Position numbers and translations under genes: made by a program
Part shown: piece after piece, positions 1 through 5,903 of the stretch
Position numbering within the stretch: position 1 is the stretch's first letter
Layout of the letters: every line of letters starts with the position of its first letter
Assembly: GCA_029548715.1 (NCBI GenBank)
Contig: JAKPMW010000215.1
Span: forward strand, 1 to 8,299
Source: Spirochaetota bacterium
GTDB lineage: Bacteria > Spirochaetota > JAGLSM01 > JAKPMW01
DNA length: 8,299 nucleotides
Direction of reading: 5' to 3'
Notes under the pieces: generated by a model
The model's input: only the letters and a program-made list of their open reading frames with translations
Told to the model about the DNA's origin: nothing
Database searches by the model: none

Positions 1-992
1 GACTCGGATCGCTTGATGTCCGCCGCTTCAATTGCAGAGGTTACAAGACGCTTGACCGCCCGAGCAGACAGCGCAACATTGGTTCCCAGCTGAGGAACAA
101 TCGCTCCAGCGGCAGCAAGGAATTTCTTCTCCCGCTCAGGGTCCTTGATCAGCCCTTTGGCGATACTATCCAGTTTTTGTATCCGCTCGGCGTTCAACAC
201 AAGACCCAGCTCGTTGGAAAACGACGTCTGCAGCCAGGTAGTACGCGCTAAAGGTGTTGCATTTCTCGCCTTGATCCCCGAATACGTATCACCCAGGAGA
301 ACATGTGCCGAGCGGGAATCCCCTGTCCCGGCAAGATCCTGGAGCGCTTTTCCGGTCGGACTTGTTCCACTGGAACTGACCACCACGTAGGTGCTGACTA
401 TCAGGAATATTGTACCTACCAGCATGAGAAGACCCTGCATGGCATCGGTGTACAGCACACCTTTGAGACCACCGGCAATCACATAGGCTGCCACAACAAT
501 GGCAAAGACAAACAACGCTGCATCAAACCCGATACCAAACGTGATCTTCATAAAAGCTGCGCCGCCAATCAAAACAGCTGCCGCATATACCGGCATGAAG
601 ACAAAAATCAGGATGCCAGCCCAGCGTTGCATCCCGATAGAATTGAAACGCCTCCCGATCAGTTCGGGAAAGGTGTGGGCATCAAGAGCGTGACCAATAC
701 GCCTGACCCGCTTGCCAATAAAGACAAAAGCGACAAAAATTCCTACCATAATGTTAAAAAATGTCAGCCAGAGCATGCTCATGCCAAATTGTGAAGCAAT
801 ACCTCCAAACCCGACAATAGCTGATGTGCTGATAAAACTGGAGCCATACGAAAGCGCCATAATTATGGGGTGTGTGCCGCGACCGGCCAAAAGGTAGTCA
901 GTCGCAGTCTTTGTTTCCTTATACCCCCGATACCCGAGATAAAACGTCACAAGAAGATATGCAAATACAGCTATCAACATTTCTGGACTCAT
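1..992 (-). CDS. Sodium:solute symporter (SSS family), 3' part cut by window edge
   Basis: An inner-membrane Na+-coupled transporter; the substrate cannot be told from sequence. The frame is open from ATG 992 to the left edge (330 codons, no stop), so the C-terminal half is missing. Seen: TM1 at about residues 4-22, then an YLLAGRG-type motif (33-39), the conserved SSFISTSAIVGFGG segment (51-64) in the helix 2 region, and further helices at about 74-93, 123-148, 157-175 and 184-205. The KRVRRIG...DAHTFPELIGRRF stretch (94-116) is typical of the SSS subfamily that pairs with a small accessory protein. A GGGGAG ribosome site lies about 7 nt before the ATG, and the accessory gene ends only 21 nt upstream, so the two are one operon. 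Oddity: from about residue 206 to the edge at 330 the protein is hydrophilic and helical with no membrane segment, much longer than the usual loop there. Family assignment is firm. Confidence 0.92.
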   Translation of the reverse strand, partial: MSPEMLIAVFAYLLVTFYLGYRGYKETKTATDYLLAGRGTHPIIMALSYGSSFISTSAIVGFGGIASQFGMSMLWLTFFNIMVGIFVAFVFIGKRVRRIGHALDAHTFPELIGRRFNSIGMQRWAGILIFVFMPVYAAAVLIGGAAFMKITFGIGFDAALFVFAIVVAAYVIAGGLKGVLYTDAMQGLLMLVGTIFLIVSTYVVVSSSGTSPTGKALQDLAGTGDSRSAHVLLGDTYSGIKARNATPLARTTWLQTSFSNELGLVLNAERIQKLDSIAKGLIKDPEREKKFLAAAGAIVPQLGTNVALSARAVKRLVTSAIEAADIKRSE

Positions 993-1013
993 ATCTGACT
1001 CTCCCCGTTTCCC

Positions 1014-1187
1014 TTATTCCAATTCCTTTTCAATAACTTTTTCCTCTTCAGCCCACTCGCGGTCTGTTTTGGACAATTTTGCATCACCCCTGTTCCAGTT
1101 CAAAAATCCATAGACAATGCACAACACTGCGGTGGCTATCGTTGCCAGAAAAACAAAGGCAATCCAGCCGTCTGAAAATCCCAGCAT
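1014..1187 (-). CDS. Symporter small accessory protein (57 aa)
   Basis: A tiny membrane protein of 57 residues starting MLGFSDGWIA. It has one transmembrane helix (about 8-29) ending in the motif CIVYGFLNWNRG (23-34), then a charged, glutamate-rich cytoplasmic-type tail (about 40-57). This composition and the VYG.xNWN motif match the small accessory proteins encoded beside SSS-family symporters; its position 21 nt upstream of one supports this. It presumably assembles with or stabilises the transporter, but that is family-level inference. The start is ATG 1187 because a near-perfect AAGGAGG (1194-1200) sits 6 nt upstream. The frame stays open upstream to an ATG at 1340, but that would lie upstream of the predicted transcription start and encodes an unlikely proline/histidine-rich stretch. 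Transcription is from the promoter at 1320-1348 through a structured leader. Confidence 0.87.
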   Translation of the reverse strand: MLGFSDGWIAFVFLATIATAVLCIVYGFLNWNRGDAKLSKTDREWAEEEKVIEKELE

Positions 1188-1313
1188 ACCAATCCTCCTT
1201 GGCGCAAAAAGCGGACGCAACACTGCGTCATTATGATGGTGCGAGAGCCTTCCCATGGGTGGCGGGAGGCAGGGAGGGTTCAAGGCCCCGGTAGGGCTGT
1301 TCCGAAGAACCCG
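1188..1313 (-). promoter_or_regulatory. Structured 5' leader of the symporter operon
   Basis: Between the predicted transcription start (about 1313) and the accessory gene's ATG the minus-strand RNA is about 125 nt long and rich in inverted repeats. Hairpin 1 (1295-1312) is GTTC-UUCG-GAAC, a stable UUCG loop, extended by GG/CC past a bulge. Hairpin 2 (1247-1270) pairs GCCTCCC with GGGAAGGC with one bulged A. Hairpin 3 (1214-1229) is GACGCA-GTGT-TGCGTC and is followed after 3 nt by five U residues (1206-1210), just before the Shine-Dalgarno. GGGTTC of hairpin 1 can instead pair with GAACCC at 1276-1281, giving mutually exclusive folds. This looks like a possible attenuator or translation-control leader, but I recognise no known riboswitch consensus in it. 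Pairings were found by eye. Confidence 0.4.
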
Positions 1314-1319
1314 GGTTTG

Positions 1320-1348
1320 AGTATATGTCATTCTTCCCATAGTAACAA
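1320..1348 (-). promoter_or_regulatory. Sigma-70-type promoter of the symporter operon
   Basis: On the minus strand TTGTTA (1343-1348, 4/6 match to TTGACA) is separated by exactly 17 nt from TATACT (1320-1325, 5/6 match to TATAAT). A-rich sequence lies just upstream of the -35 on the plus strand listing (T-rich on the coding strand). The predicted start is near 1313, giving a leader of about 125 nt ahead of the small accessory gene. Confidence 0.6.
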
Positions 1349-1430
1349 AAAAATTCGCCTAAATCGCCCGGCAACGGGAATGTGCAGTCAAAGAAGAATT
1401 GCAGTACACTATATGTAAAGAGAGGCGGTG

Positions 1431-1919
1431 ATGCATATGAAAGCCTTCATGCTGGCTCTTGCCCTTGTTTCCCTGTTCTACAGACTGGGGTATCCGCAAA
1501 TGGTAGGGCAAAATGCTCCTGAATTCACCGCCAGTACGGTTGAGGGGAACGAGCTCTCACTCTCATCCCTGCGCGGCCAGACTGTAATCATTGCCTTCTG
1601 GGCTGCCTGGTGTGCCCCATGCAAACGTAACATGCCTGATCTGCGTACCCTGCAGCAAAAGCACGCTCCGGCAGGCCTGGTTATTGTCCCGGTCGGGATG
1701 TCACCCGAGCGGGAAGCCGATATGGCATGGCTGCGCAATAATGGCTACAGCTTCCAATATGCTCTCTTCACAGGCGGCTGGAAAACCGCTCCCTGGTATG
1801 CTGTCACTGCCATTCCATGGATGGCAGTCATTGATCGGTCGGGCATCATCCGCTGGACCGGGCACTCCAATATTCCCGAAGATGTAGTAGCCCAGGCCCT
1901 AAGGCCAGCACACCCATAA
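1431..1919 (+). CDS. TlpA-like membrane-anchored thioredoxin
   Basis: A thiol:disulfide oxidoreductase of the TlpA/ResA/AhpC-TSA superfamily, about 162 residues, acting outside the cytoplasmic membrane. The N-terminus (residues 3-19) is a hydrophobic signal or anchor without a clear cleavage site. The family's entry motif GQNAPEF (26-32) and a LSSLRGQTVIIAFWAAW strand lead to the active site C61-A-P-C64. The cis-proline loop is AIPWMAVID (127-135). Both cysteines and the cis-proline are intact, so it should be redox active, probably reducing apoprotein or peroxide substrates; no cytochrome-maturation genes lie nearby to fix its partner. GAGG (1422-1425) is 5 nt before ATG 1431; GTG 1428 and ATG 1437 (beginning MKAFML) are alternative starts. 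It is transcribed divergently from the symporter operon; I see only weak promoter candidates around 1380-1415. Confidence 0.9.
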   Translation: MHMKAFMLALALVSLFYRLGYPQMVGQNAPEFTASTVEGNELSLSSLRGQTVIIAFWAAWCAPCKRNMPDLRTLQQKHAPAGLVIVPVGMSPEREADMAWLRNNGYSFQYALFTGGWKTAPWYAVTAIPWMAVIDRSGIIRWTGHSNIPEDVVAQALRPAHP

Positions 1920-1923
1920 TTCA

Positions 1924-1950
1924 TGCCTGTCTCAGTAGCCAGACAGCGCA
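1924..1950 (+). other. Small hairpin after the thioredoxin gene
   Basis: CTGTCT (1927-1932) pairs with AGACAG (1941-1946) across an 8-nt loop, and TGC/GCA extends it past one bulged C. It begins 5 nt after the stop codon. No T-run follows on the plus strand, so it is at best a weak or factor-dependent terminator, or a 3'-end stabiliser. The rest of the 1920-2037 gap shows no clear promoter, so the MarC gene may be co-transcribed with the thioredoxin gene. Confidence 0.25.
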
Positions 1951-2037
1951 AAACCTGCACACTGGAACGCCTGAGCTTGGTAGGTTTCTCATACACGAAC
2001 CGTGCGTGGATACCCCTTGAAACTGGCGGCGTTTTCA

Positions 2038-2625
2038 ATGCTTGAAGATTTTCTTCTCTGTTTCGTCCCTCTGTTTATCACCGTTGATGCGATTGGCGTG
2101 CTCCCTCTCTTCATCGGACTGACCACGGGGATGGATACCCCACAACGACACCGGCTGATCCGGCATTCGGTCGTCACCGCCCTGATTGTCGCAAGCGGAT
2201 TCCTTTTTCTCGGCGAATGGCTCATGCACCTTCTTTCCATCACCATCAATGACTTCATGATCGCGGGCGGCATTCTCCTCTTCCTCATTTCCCTTTCTGA
2301 TGCCATCATGCCTGAAAAAAGCCGCCGCGAAGCAGATCCGGGGATAGGCGTTGTTCCCATCGGGATACCGTTGATAGTCGGGCCGGCCGTTCTGACCACC
2401 TCTCTGATCCTCCACAGGCAATACGGACCTGTTTTGACCATCATTGCTCTCGCTCTTAACATCCTGATTGCCGGGCTGGTGTTTTGGCTCTCACCCTGGA
2501 TCTACCGCTTCCTGGGAAAAAATGGTGCCCGTGTGGTTTCAAAACTCGCGGCGATCCTGCTTGCCGCCATTGCTGTCCGTATGATCCGCCAGGGACTGAC
2601 GGCAGTCCTGTCCCAAACAGCGTAA
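2038..2625 (+). CDS. MarC family (UPF0056) inner membrane protein
   Basis: A 195-residue polytopic membrane protein of the MarC/UPF0056 family. Its biochemical role is unknown; the old link of MarC to multiple antibiotic resistance in E. coli was later withdrawn. Seen: about six hydrophobic helices (about 4-26, 43-61, 72-90, 106-124, 131-154, 167-188), the family N-terminal signature LFITVDAIGVLPLF (12-25), the AGGILLFLISL segment (76-86), and VVPIGIPLIVGPAVLTT (105-121), the conserved P-L-G-P motif that repeats the first half. The length is normal for the family. I chose ATG 2038 because the protein then begins as relatives do; the frame opens further up to a GTG at 2002, but neither site has a strong Shine-Dalgarno. 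The gene lies 118 nt after the thioredoxin gene on the same strand and converges on udp. Confidence 0.92.
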   Translation: MLEDFLLCFVPLFITVDAIGVLPLFIGLTTGMDTPQRHRLIRHSVVTALIVASGFLFLGEWLMHLLSITINDFMIAGGILLFLISLSDAIMPEKSRREADPGIGVVPIGIPLIVGPAVLTTSLILHRQYGPVLTIIALALNILIAGLVFWLSPWIYRFLGKNGARVVSKLAAILLAAIAVRMIRQGLTAVLSQTA

Positions 2626-2637
2626 TCTGAAAAGAAT

Positions 2638-2675
2638 CCGGCTGCATCTTTTCCCGAAGGAAAAGACGCAGCCGG
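2638..2675. terminator. Long hairpin between converging marC-like and udp genes
   Basis: CCGGCTGC (2638-2645) and TCTTTTCC (2647-2654) pair with GGAAAAGA (2659-2666) and GCAGCCGG (2668-2675) around a CGAA loop, with a single A/C mismatch: 16 pairs in 38 nt. It lies 12 nt after the MarC stop and 34 nt after the udp stop. On the minus strand the hairpin is followed by GATTCTTTT, a modest U-tract; on the plus strand no U-run follows. It most likely serves as a terminator for one or both genes. Confidence 0.55.
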
Positions 2676-2709
2676 TACGTGCTTGACGCTCATACATCCG
2701 GATTCGTGT

Positions 2710-3486
2710 CTACTCCTGCGCCAGCCGGATCTGCAAGGCCTTGCGTATTACTTTGGCCAGGTTTTCCTCAGCCCGCTTGAGTTCTTCGTCATTGGGTGTC
2801 TCGCCGGCAATCCGGGAAACAATGGCCGACGCCACCATCCCTGCCCGCAATCCAAAACAACTGGCTATCGTCAAAAGAGTTGCAGATTCCATTTCGTAGT
2901 TGAGAACATGCAGTTTCTGCCATTCCTGCAAGGTGTTTTGAAACCTGCGTGGAACATAGCCCGAAAAAGTATCATACCGTTCCTGTCCGGGATAAAACGT
3001 GTCGGAAGATGCCGTGATTCCCACATGGTATTCAACATCAATAGATTTTGCCGCCTCAACCAGAGCTGATGTCAGCTCAAAATCGGCAACTGCCGGATAT
3101 TCAATCGGAGCATAGTGGGTTGAGGCCCCATCAAGACGTACCGAGCCGGTTGTAATGATTATCGAAGGAAGCTTGATCCCCGGCTGAATAACCCCGGTGG
3201 TCCCAATTCGGTAAAAGTTTTTAAACCCGATCGATGCCAGTTCTTCAATCGCTATGGACGTCGATGGTCCACCGATACCGGTTGAGCAGACAAGCACTTT
3301 TTTCCCGTCAAGATTGGCCAGCCAGGAGGTGTACTCCCTGTTGGCTGCAAGGAATTTCGCCCCTTCAGGGTCAATATGGCGTGCCGTTTTTTCAACCCGT
3401 CCCGGATCTCCGGGAAGGATCGCATACGTCGCACCCTCCACCATGTCCCTTGACAATCTGATATGGTACTTGATCTCGTCAGCCAT
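2710..3486 (-). CDS. udp: Uridine phosphorylase
   Basis: Cytosolic pyrimidine salvage enzyme that splits uridine with phosphate into uracil and ribose-1-phosphate (nucleoside phosphorylase-I family). The 258-residue protein matches the E. coli Udp pattern along its whole length: H8, GDPGR with R30, CSTGIGGPSTSIAIEELA (67-84), RIGTTG (93-98) with phosphate-binding R93 and T96, GSVRLDGAS (114-122), the uracil-site segment TFYPGQERYD (163-172) with Q168 and R170, and NYEMESATLL (196-205) with the ribose-binding E198-M199-E200. All key residues are present. I chose ATG 3486: GGAAGGAG lies 11 nt upstream and the product aligns with E. coli Udp from residue 1. An open extension to 3714 is spurious, since it would span the promoter at 3538-3566. 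The gene appears monocistronic, ending at the hairpin at 2638-2675. Confidence 0.97.
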   Translation of the reverse strand: MADEIKYHIRLSRDMVEGATYAILPGDPGRVEKTARHIDPEGAKFLAANREYTSWLANLDGKKVLVCSTGIGGPSTSIAIEELASIGFKNFYRIGTTGVIQPGIKLPSIIITTGSVRLDGASTHYAPIEYPAVADFELTSALVEAAKSIDVEYHVGITASSDTFYPGQERYDTFSGYVPRRFQNTLQEWQKLHVLNYEMESATLLTIASCFGLRAGMVASAIVSRIAGETPNDEELKRAEENLAKVIRKALQIRLAQE

Positions 3487-3513
3487 CGTTACCAACACTC
3501 CTTCCTGCTTAGT

Positions 3514-3525
3514 GGCGCATGCGCC
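3514..3525. promoter_or_regulatory. Perfect 12-bp palindrome in the udp 5' UTR
   Basis: GGCGCATGCGCC is a perfect palindrome lying about +7 to +18 from the predicted udp transcription start and upstream of its ribosome site. A dyad in this place could be a repressor operator. In RNA it could form only a short stem or self-dimerise. No regulator is encoded in the window, so the role is conjectural. Confidence 0.3.
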
Positions 3526-3537
3526 CTTCAAGTGAAT

Positions 3538-3566
3538 ATTGTACCGATATACGCAAACCAAGTAAA
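3538..3566 (-). promoter_or_regulatory. Sigma-70-type promoter of udp
   Basis: On the minus strand TTTACT (3561-3566, 4/6 to TTGACA) is followed after exactly 17 nt by TACAAT (3538-3543, 5/6 to TATAAT). The predicted start is near 3531, leaving a 5' UTR of about 45 nt before ATG 3486. Confidence 0.6.
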
Positions 3567-3757
3567 GCCGCATCTTTGGACACGGAAGGCACGCCTGATG
3601 CTGCGCTTGCTTGCGATGTGCCAAGCCCAAGCCGGAACACCTGCAGCTGCCCTTCATTGTGAGATGTGCATATTGCCAGAAATGGTGCAGATTCCCGCAC
3701 CAGACCTTCTGCAAGATCGACAGAAATAACTACAGGGCAGCATCTGCCAGGATAGTG

Positions 3758-4357
3758 TCAATCGCCCTGCATTCGCACGACGAGCTGAACCGTCTGTCCA
3801 TCTTCAACCTGAACTTCATGATCAAAAAGCCAGGTCTTCGCATTCCATTCGCGCTCAAGCCTGATCCTGTGATTCATCCCGGCCTTGAGCCAGAAGCGTC
3901 GGGTCTCACCCCTGCGTATGATACCATACGCCACATCGTTGACTGAAAGATTGGCCCAGGCCACCGGTGCTGTCTGCGGAAACGTAATATTGATGTGCCC
4001 CCGGGACTCAGTACGGTCCCTGTCCTGGATCTCAGGCATCATGACAACCCACTGTACACCACTGCCCGGCTCAATACGCTGCAGCTTTTCCCGGACATAC
4101 ATCCGGCCATTCCATGTACGCGCCACCCTGAAAAGATAACTGGCCCCGCCCTGCATCACCAGCACCAACGGGCGCCCCTTGCGCACAACTCCACGAGTCA
4201 TTCCATCCACCGAGAGATCGGCCCAATCGACATCCGAAGCATCATGCAGCACAACATGCACCTGTCTCGAACCGCCTGCATCATCTTCATTAAACGCAGA
4301 CATGGCCCCGCTGACAAAAACAAACACCATCATGGTTATCAGGATACGCTTGCACAT
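3758..4357 (-). CDS. Secreted protein with two PEGA-like repeat domains (unknown function)
   Basis: A 199-residue exported protein I cannot name. Residues 1-20 form a signal peptide (charged MCKR, hydrophobic core, AMS-A cleavage region). The rest is two copies of a domain of about 75 residues: 33-107 and 121-196. They share W-A-(D/N)-LSV-(D/N) then a G-(V/I)-(V/I)-R-(K/R)-G turn, R...R-x-WN, and a closing VQ-x-VV-x-M strand. A beta-rich repeat with 'SVDG...G' turns resembles PEGA-type surface domains, but that likeness is by eye only. It probably works in the periplasm or on the outer surface. I chose ATG 4357, with GGGGTGA 5 nt upstream; a GTG at 4366 is an alternative. It is divergent from the phosphofructokinase gene and separated from udp by 271 nt containing the udp promoter, so likely its own unit. 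A weak GGCAG-CAT-CTGCC hairpin (3736-3748) lies just past the stop. Confidence 0.82.
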   Translation of the reverse strand: MCKRILITMMVFVFVSGAMSAFNEDDAGGSRQVHVVLHDASDVDWADLSVDGMTRGVVRKGRPLVLVMQGGASYLFRVARTWNGRMYVREKLQRIEPGSGVQWVVMMPEIQDRDRTESRGHINITFPQTAPVAWANLSVNDVAYGIIRRGETRRFWLKAGMNHRIRLEREWNAKTWLFDHEVQVEDGQTVQLVVRMQGD

Positions 4358-4513
4358 CGCATTCACCCCGTGGTCCCTGACGGCTGTTCAAACCACCGCA
4401 CCGCCATAGTCGAATCGTCACTTCCACCAGCTACACCGTTATTGCGCAAACAGCACATACCATATTCATAAAATGACACTGGAGTAACCGTAGCGTTTTA
4501 TGTAAAAAAGTTA

Positions 4514-4519
4514 TATACT
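4514..4519 (+). promoter_or_regulatory. Putative -10 element of the phosphofructokinase gene
   Basis: TATACT (5/6 to TATAAT) lies in an AT-rich patch (4497-4521) in an otherwise GC-balanced region, downstream of an A6 tract. No convincing -35 hexamer is found 16-18 nt upstream, so this is tentative. If correct, transcription starts near 4526, excluding the ATG at 4522 as the translation start. Confidence 0.3.
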
Positions 4520-4544
4520 TCATGCATTCAGCGGGAACCGTGCC

Positions 4545-4549
4545 GGAGG
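4545..4549 (+). promoter_or_regulatory. Shine-Dalgarno deciding the phosphofructokinase start
   Basis: GGAGG sits 11 nt before ATG 4561, the same spacing as at udp. The in-frame upstream ATG 4522 has only AT-rich sequence and a -10-like element before it, so 4561 is the better start. Confidence 0.55.
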
Positions 4550-4560
4550 TAGCCTCAAAG

Positions 4561-5862
4561 ATGCTTGACACGCCGTATTTTGATCCAGCCATCACCCAGC
4601 TCGTTCCCGCCCGGTTTCCCAGCCCCCTTGTGACTCATTTTTCCGACGACAGCGAAAAAATCGTCCTTGATGTCTCAATCGAAGCCCTTGAAAAGGCCAG
4701 GTCTGGTGAATACAGCCCGATCCTGCTTGAATTAGCCGGCCCCCGGGAGCGGCTCTTCTTCGAGCCACTCGACTGCAGGGCTGCTATTGTCACCTGCGGA
4801 GGACTCTGCCCCGGAATAAACGATGTTATCCGTGCAATCGTCATGAACCTCTGGCATACCTATGGCTGTCGCGATATCCTTGGAATTCGCTGGGGATACG
4901 AAGGTCTCGTCGAACGCTCCCGTCACGAGCCGCTGGGGCTGACGCCTGAGGTGGTAGACAAGATCCACGAGCAGGGCGGTTCAATTCTCGGAAGTTCCCG
5001 CGGCGCCCAGGACATCAGCGAGATGGTTGACTTCCTTGAGAACCGCGGCATTGACATCCTCTTTGCAATCGGCGGGGATGGAACACTTCGGGCAGCCCAT
5101 GCAATTGCGCAGGAAATCCTGGCCAGAGGACTCAAGCGAAGCGTTATTGCTATCCCGAAGACCATTGACAACGATATCAACTTCGTTGCCAAATCCTTCG
5201 GGTTTGAGACAGCCTTTGCCACAGCTGTCACGGCTATCGCTTCAGCTCACACCGAAGCCCACGCTGCCCGAAACGGAATCGGCCTTGTCAAGGTGATGGG
5301 CCGGCACTCCGGCTTTATTGCTGCCAACGCTGTTCTTGCCAACAGGGACGCCAACTTCTGCCTTGTACCCGAAGTTGATTTCGATCTTGCCGGTGAAAAC
5401 GGTCTCCTGACCGCCCTGCGCAAGCGACTGGCCAAACGCGGGCATGCCGTCATCGTCGTTGCTGAGGGTGCCGGGCAAAAGTTCTTTGCTGATCTTTCCG
5501 GCACGGACAAATCCGGCAACCGCAAGCTTGGAGATATCGGGCTCTTCCTCAAGGAAAAAATCGAGTCATTCCTCCGCGATGCCGGGATGGATTTTACCGT
5601 CAAGTACATCGATCCCAGCTATATCGTCCGCAGTGTGCCAGCCATACCCAATGACTCGGTTTTTTGCGGCTTTCTTGGACAAATGGCAGTCCATGCAGGG
5701 ATGGCGGGCAAAACCGATATGCTGGTCGGTTTGTGGAACAACATGTTTGTCCACCTTCCGATTCAGGCCGCCATCAGCAGCCGAAAGGCAATTGATCCGA
5801 AAAAAAAGCTCTGGATGTCCGTCCTCGAGACGACAGGACAGCCGGATTTGAAGAATCCGTAA
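4561..5862 (+). CDS. 6-phosphofructokinase, long type, probably ATP-dependent
   Basis: A glycolytic enzyme phosphorylating fructose 6-phosphate to fructose 1,6-bisphosphate. The 433-residue product is longer than E. coli PfkA (about 320) and has an N-terminal extension of roughly 75 residues, as in the long PFKs of plants, trypanosomes and spirochaetes. Motifs, numbered from this start: CGGLCPGIN (79-87, phosphate loop), GSSRG (144-148), IGGDGTLRAA (170-179), PKTIDNDI (199-206) with catalytic base D203, MGRHSGF (246-252), VPEVDFDL (269-276), AEGAGQ (301-306) and KYIDPSYIVRS (348-358). The glycine in GGDGT is the ATP-type residue, whereas the lysine in PKTIDND is usual in PPi-dependent enzymes. 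The combination is characteristic of the long ATP-PFK clade, so ATP is the likely donor, though this is inference. ATG 4522 would add 13 residues; the Shine-Dalgarno favours 4561. A small exported protein follows after 41 nt. Confidence 0.95.
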   Translation: MLDTPYFDPAITQLVPARFPSPLVTHFSDDSEKIVLDVSIEALEKARSGEYSPILLELAGPRERLFFEPLDCRAAIVTCGGLCPGINDVIRAIVMNLWHTYGCRDILGIRWGYEGLVERSRHEPLGLTPEVVDKIHEQGGSILGSSRGAQDISEMVDFLENRGIDILFAIGGDGTLRAAHAIAQEILARGLKRSVIAIPKTIDNDINFVAKSFGFETAFATAVTAIASAHTEAHAARNGIGLVKVMGRHSGFIAANAVLANRDANFCLVPEVDFDLAGENGLLTALRKRLAKRGHAVIVVAEGAGQKFFADLSGTDKSGNRKLGDIGLFLKEKIESFLRDAGMDFTVKYIDPSYIVRSVPAIPNDSVFCGFLGQMAVHAGMAGKTDMLVGLWNNMFVHLPIQAAISSRKAIDPKKKLWMSVLETTGQPDLKNP

Positions 5863-5903
5863 ACTCGTACGCAGGACAGCGTGCAATTTTTCAGGAGGAA
5901 CAC

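Noticed and set aside
303..794. Plus-strand open frame of 163 codons
   Set aside because: It is the antisense shadow of the symporter gene, has a low-complexity charged product with no family resemblance, and lacks a ribosome site.
1188..1340. N-terminal extension of the small accessory protein to ATG 1340
   Set aside because: The extension begins upstream of the predicted transcription start, reads as a proline/histidine-rich stretch, and the AAGGAGG at 1194-1200 clearly serves ATG 1187.
1989..2462. Minus-strand open frame opposite the MarC gene
   Set aside because: The plus-strand frame has full MarC-family motifs; the opposite product is arginine/methionine-rich with no recognisable domain.
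3487..3714. N-terminal extension of uridine phosphorylase to 3714
   Set aside because: It would include the predicted udp promoter, and the product from ATG 3486 aligns residue for residue with E. coli Udp at H8 and R30.
3611..3946. Plus-strand open frame overlapping the udp upstream region and the PEGA-like gene
   Set aside because: It has no ribosome site or recognisable motif and overlaps a gene with a signal peptide and internal repeats on the other strand.
4522..4560. Upstream ATG start for phosphofructokinase
   Set aside because: It has no Shine-Dalgarno and directly follows a -10-like element; GGAGG at 4545-4549 supports ATG 4561.
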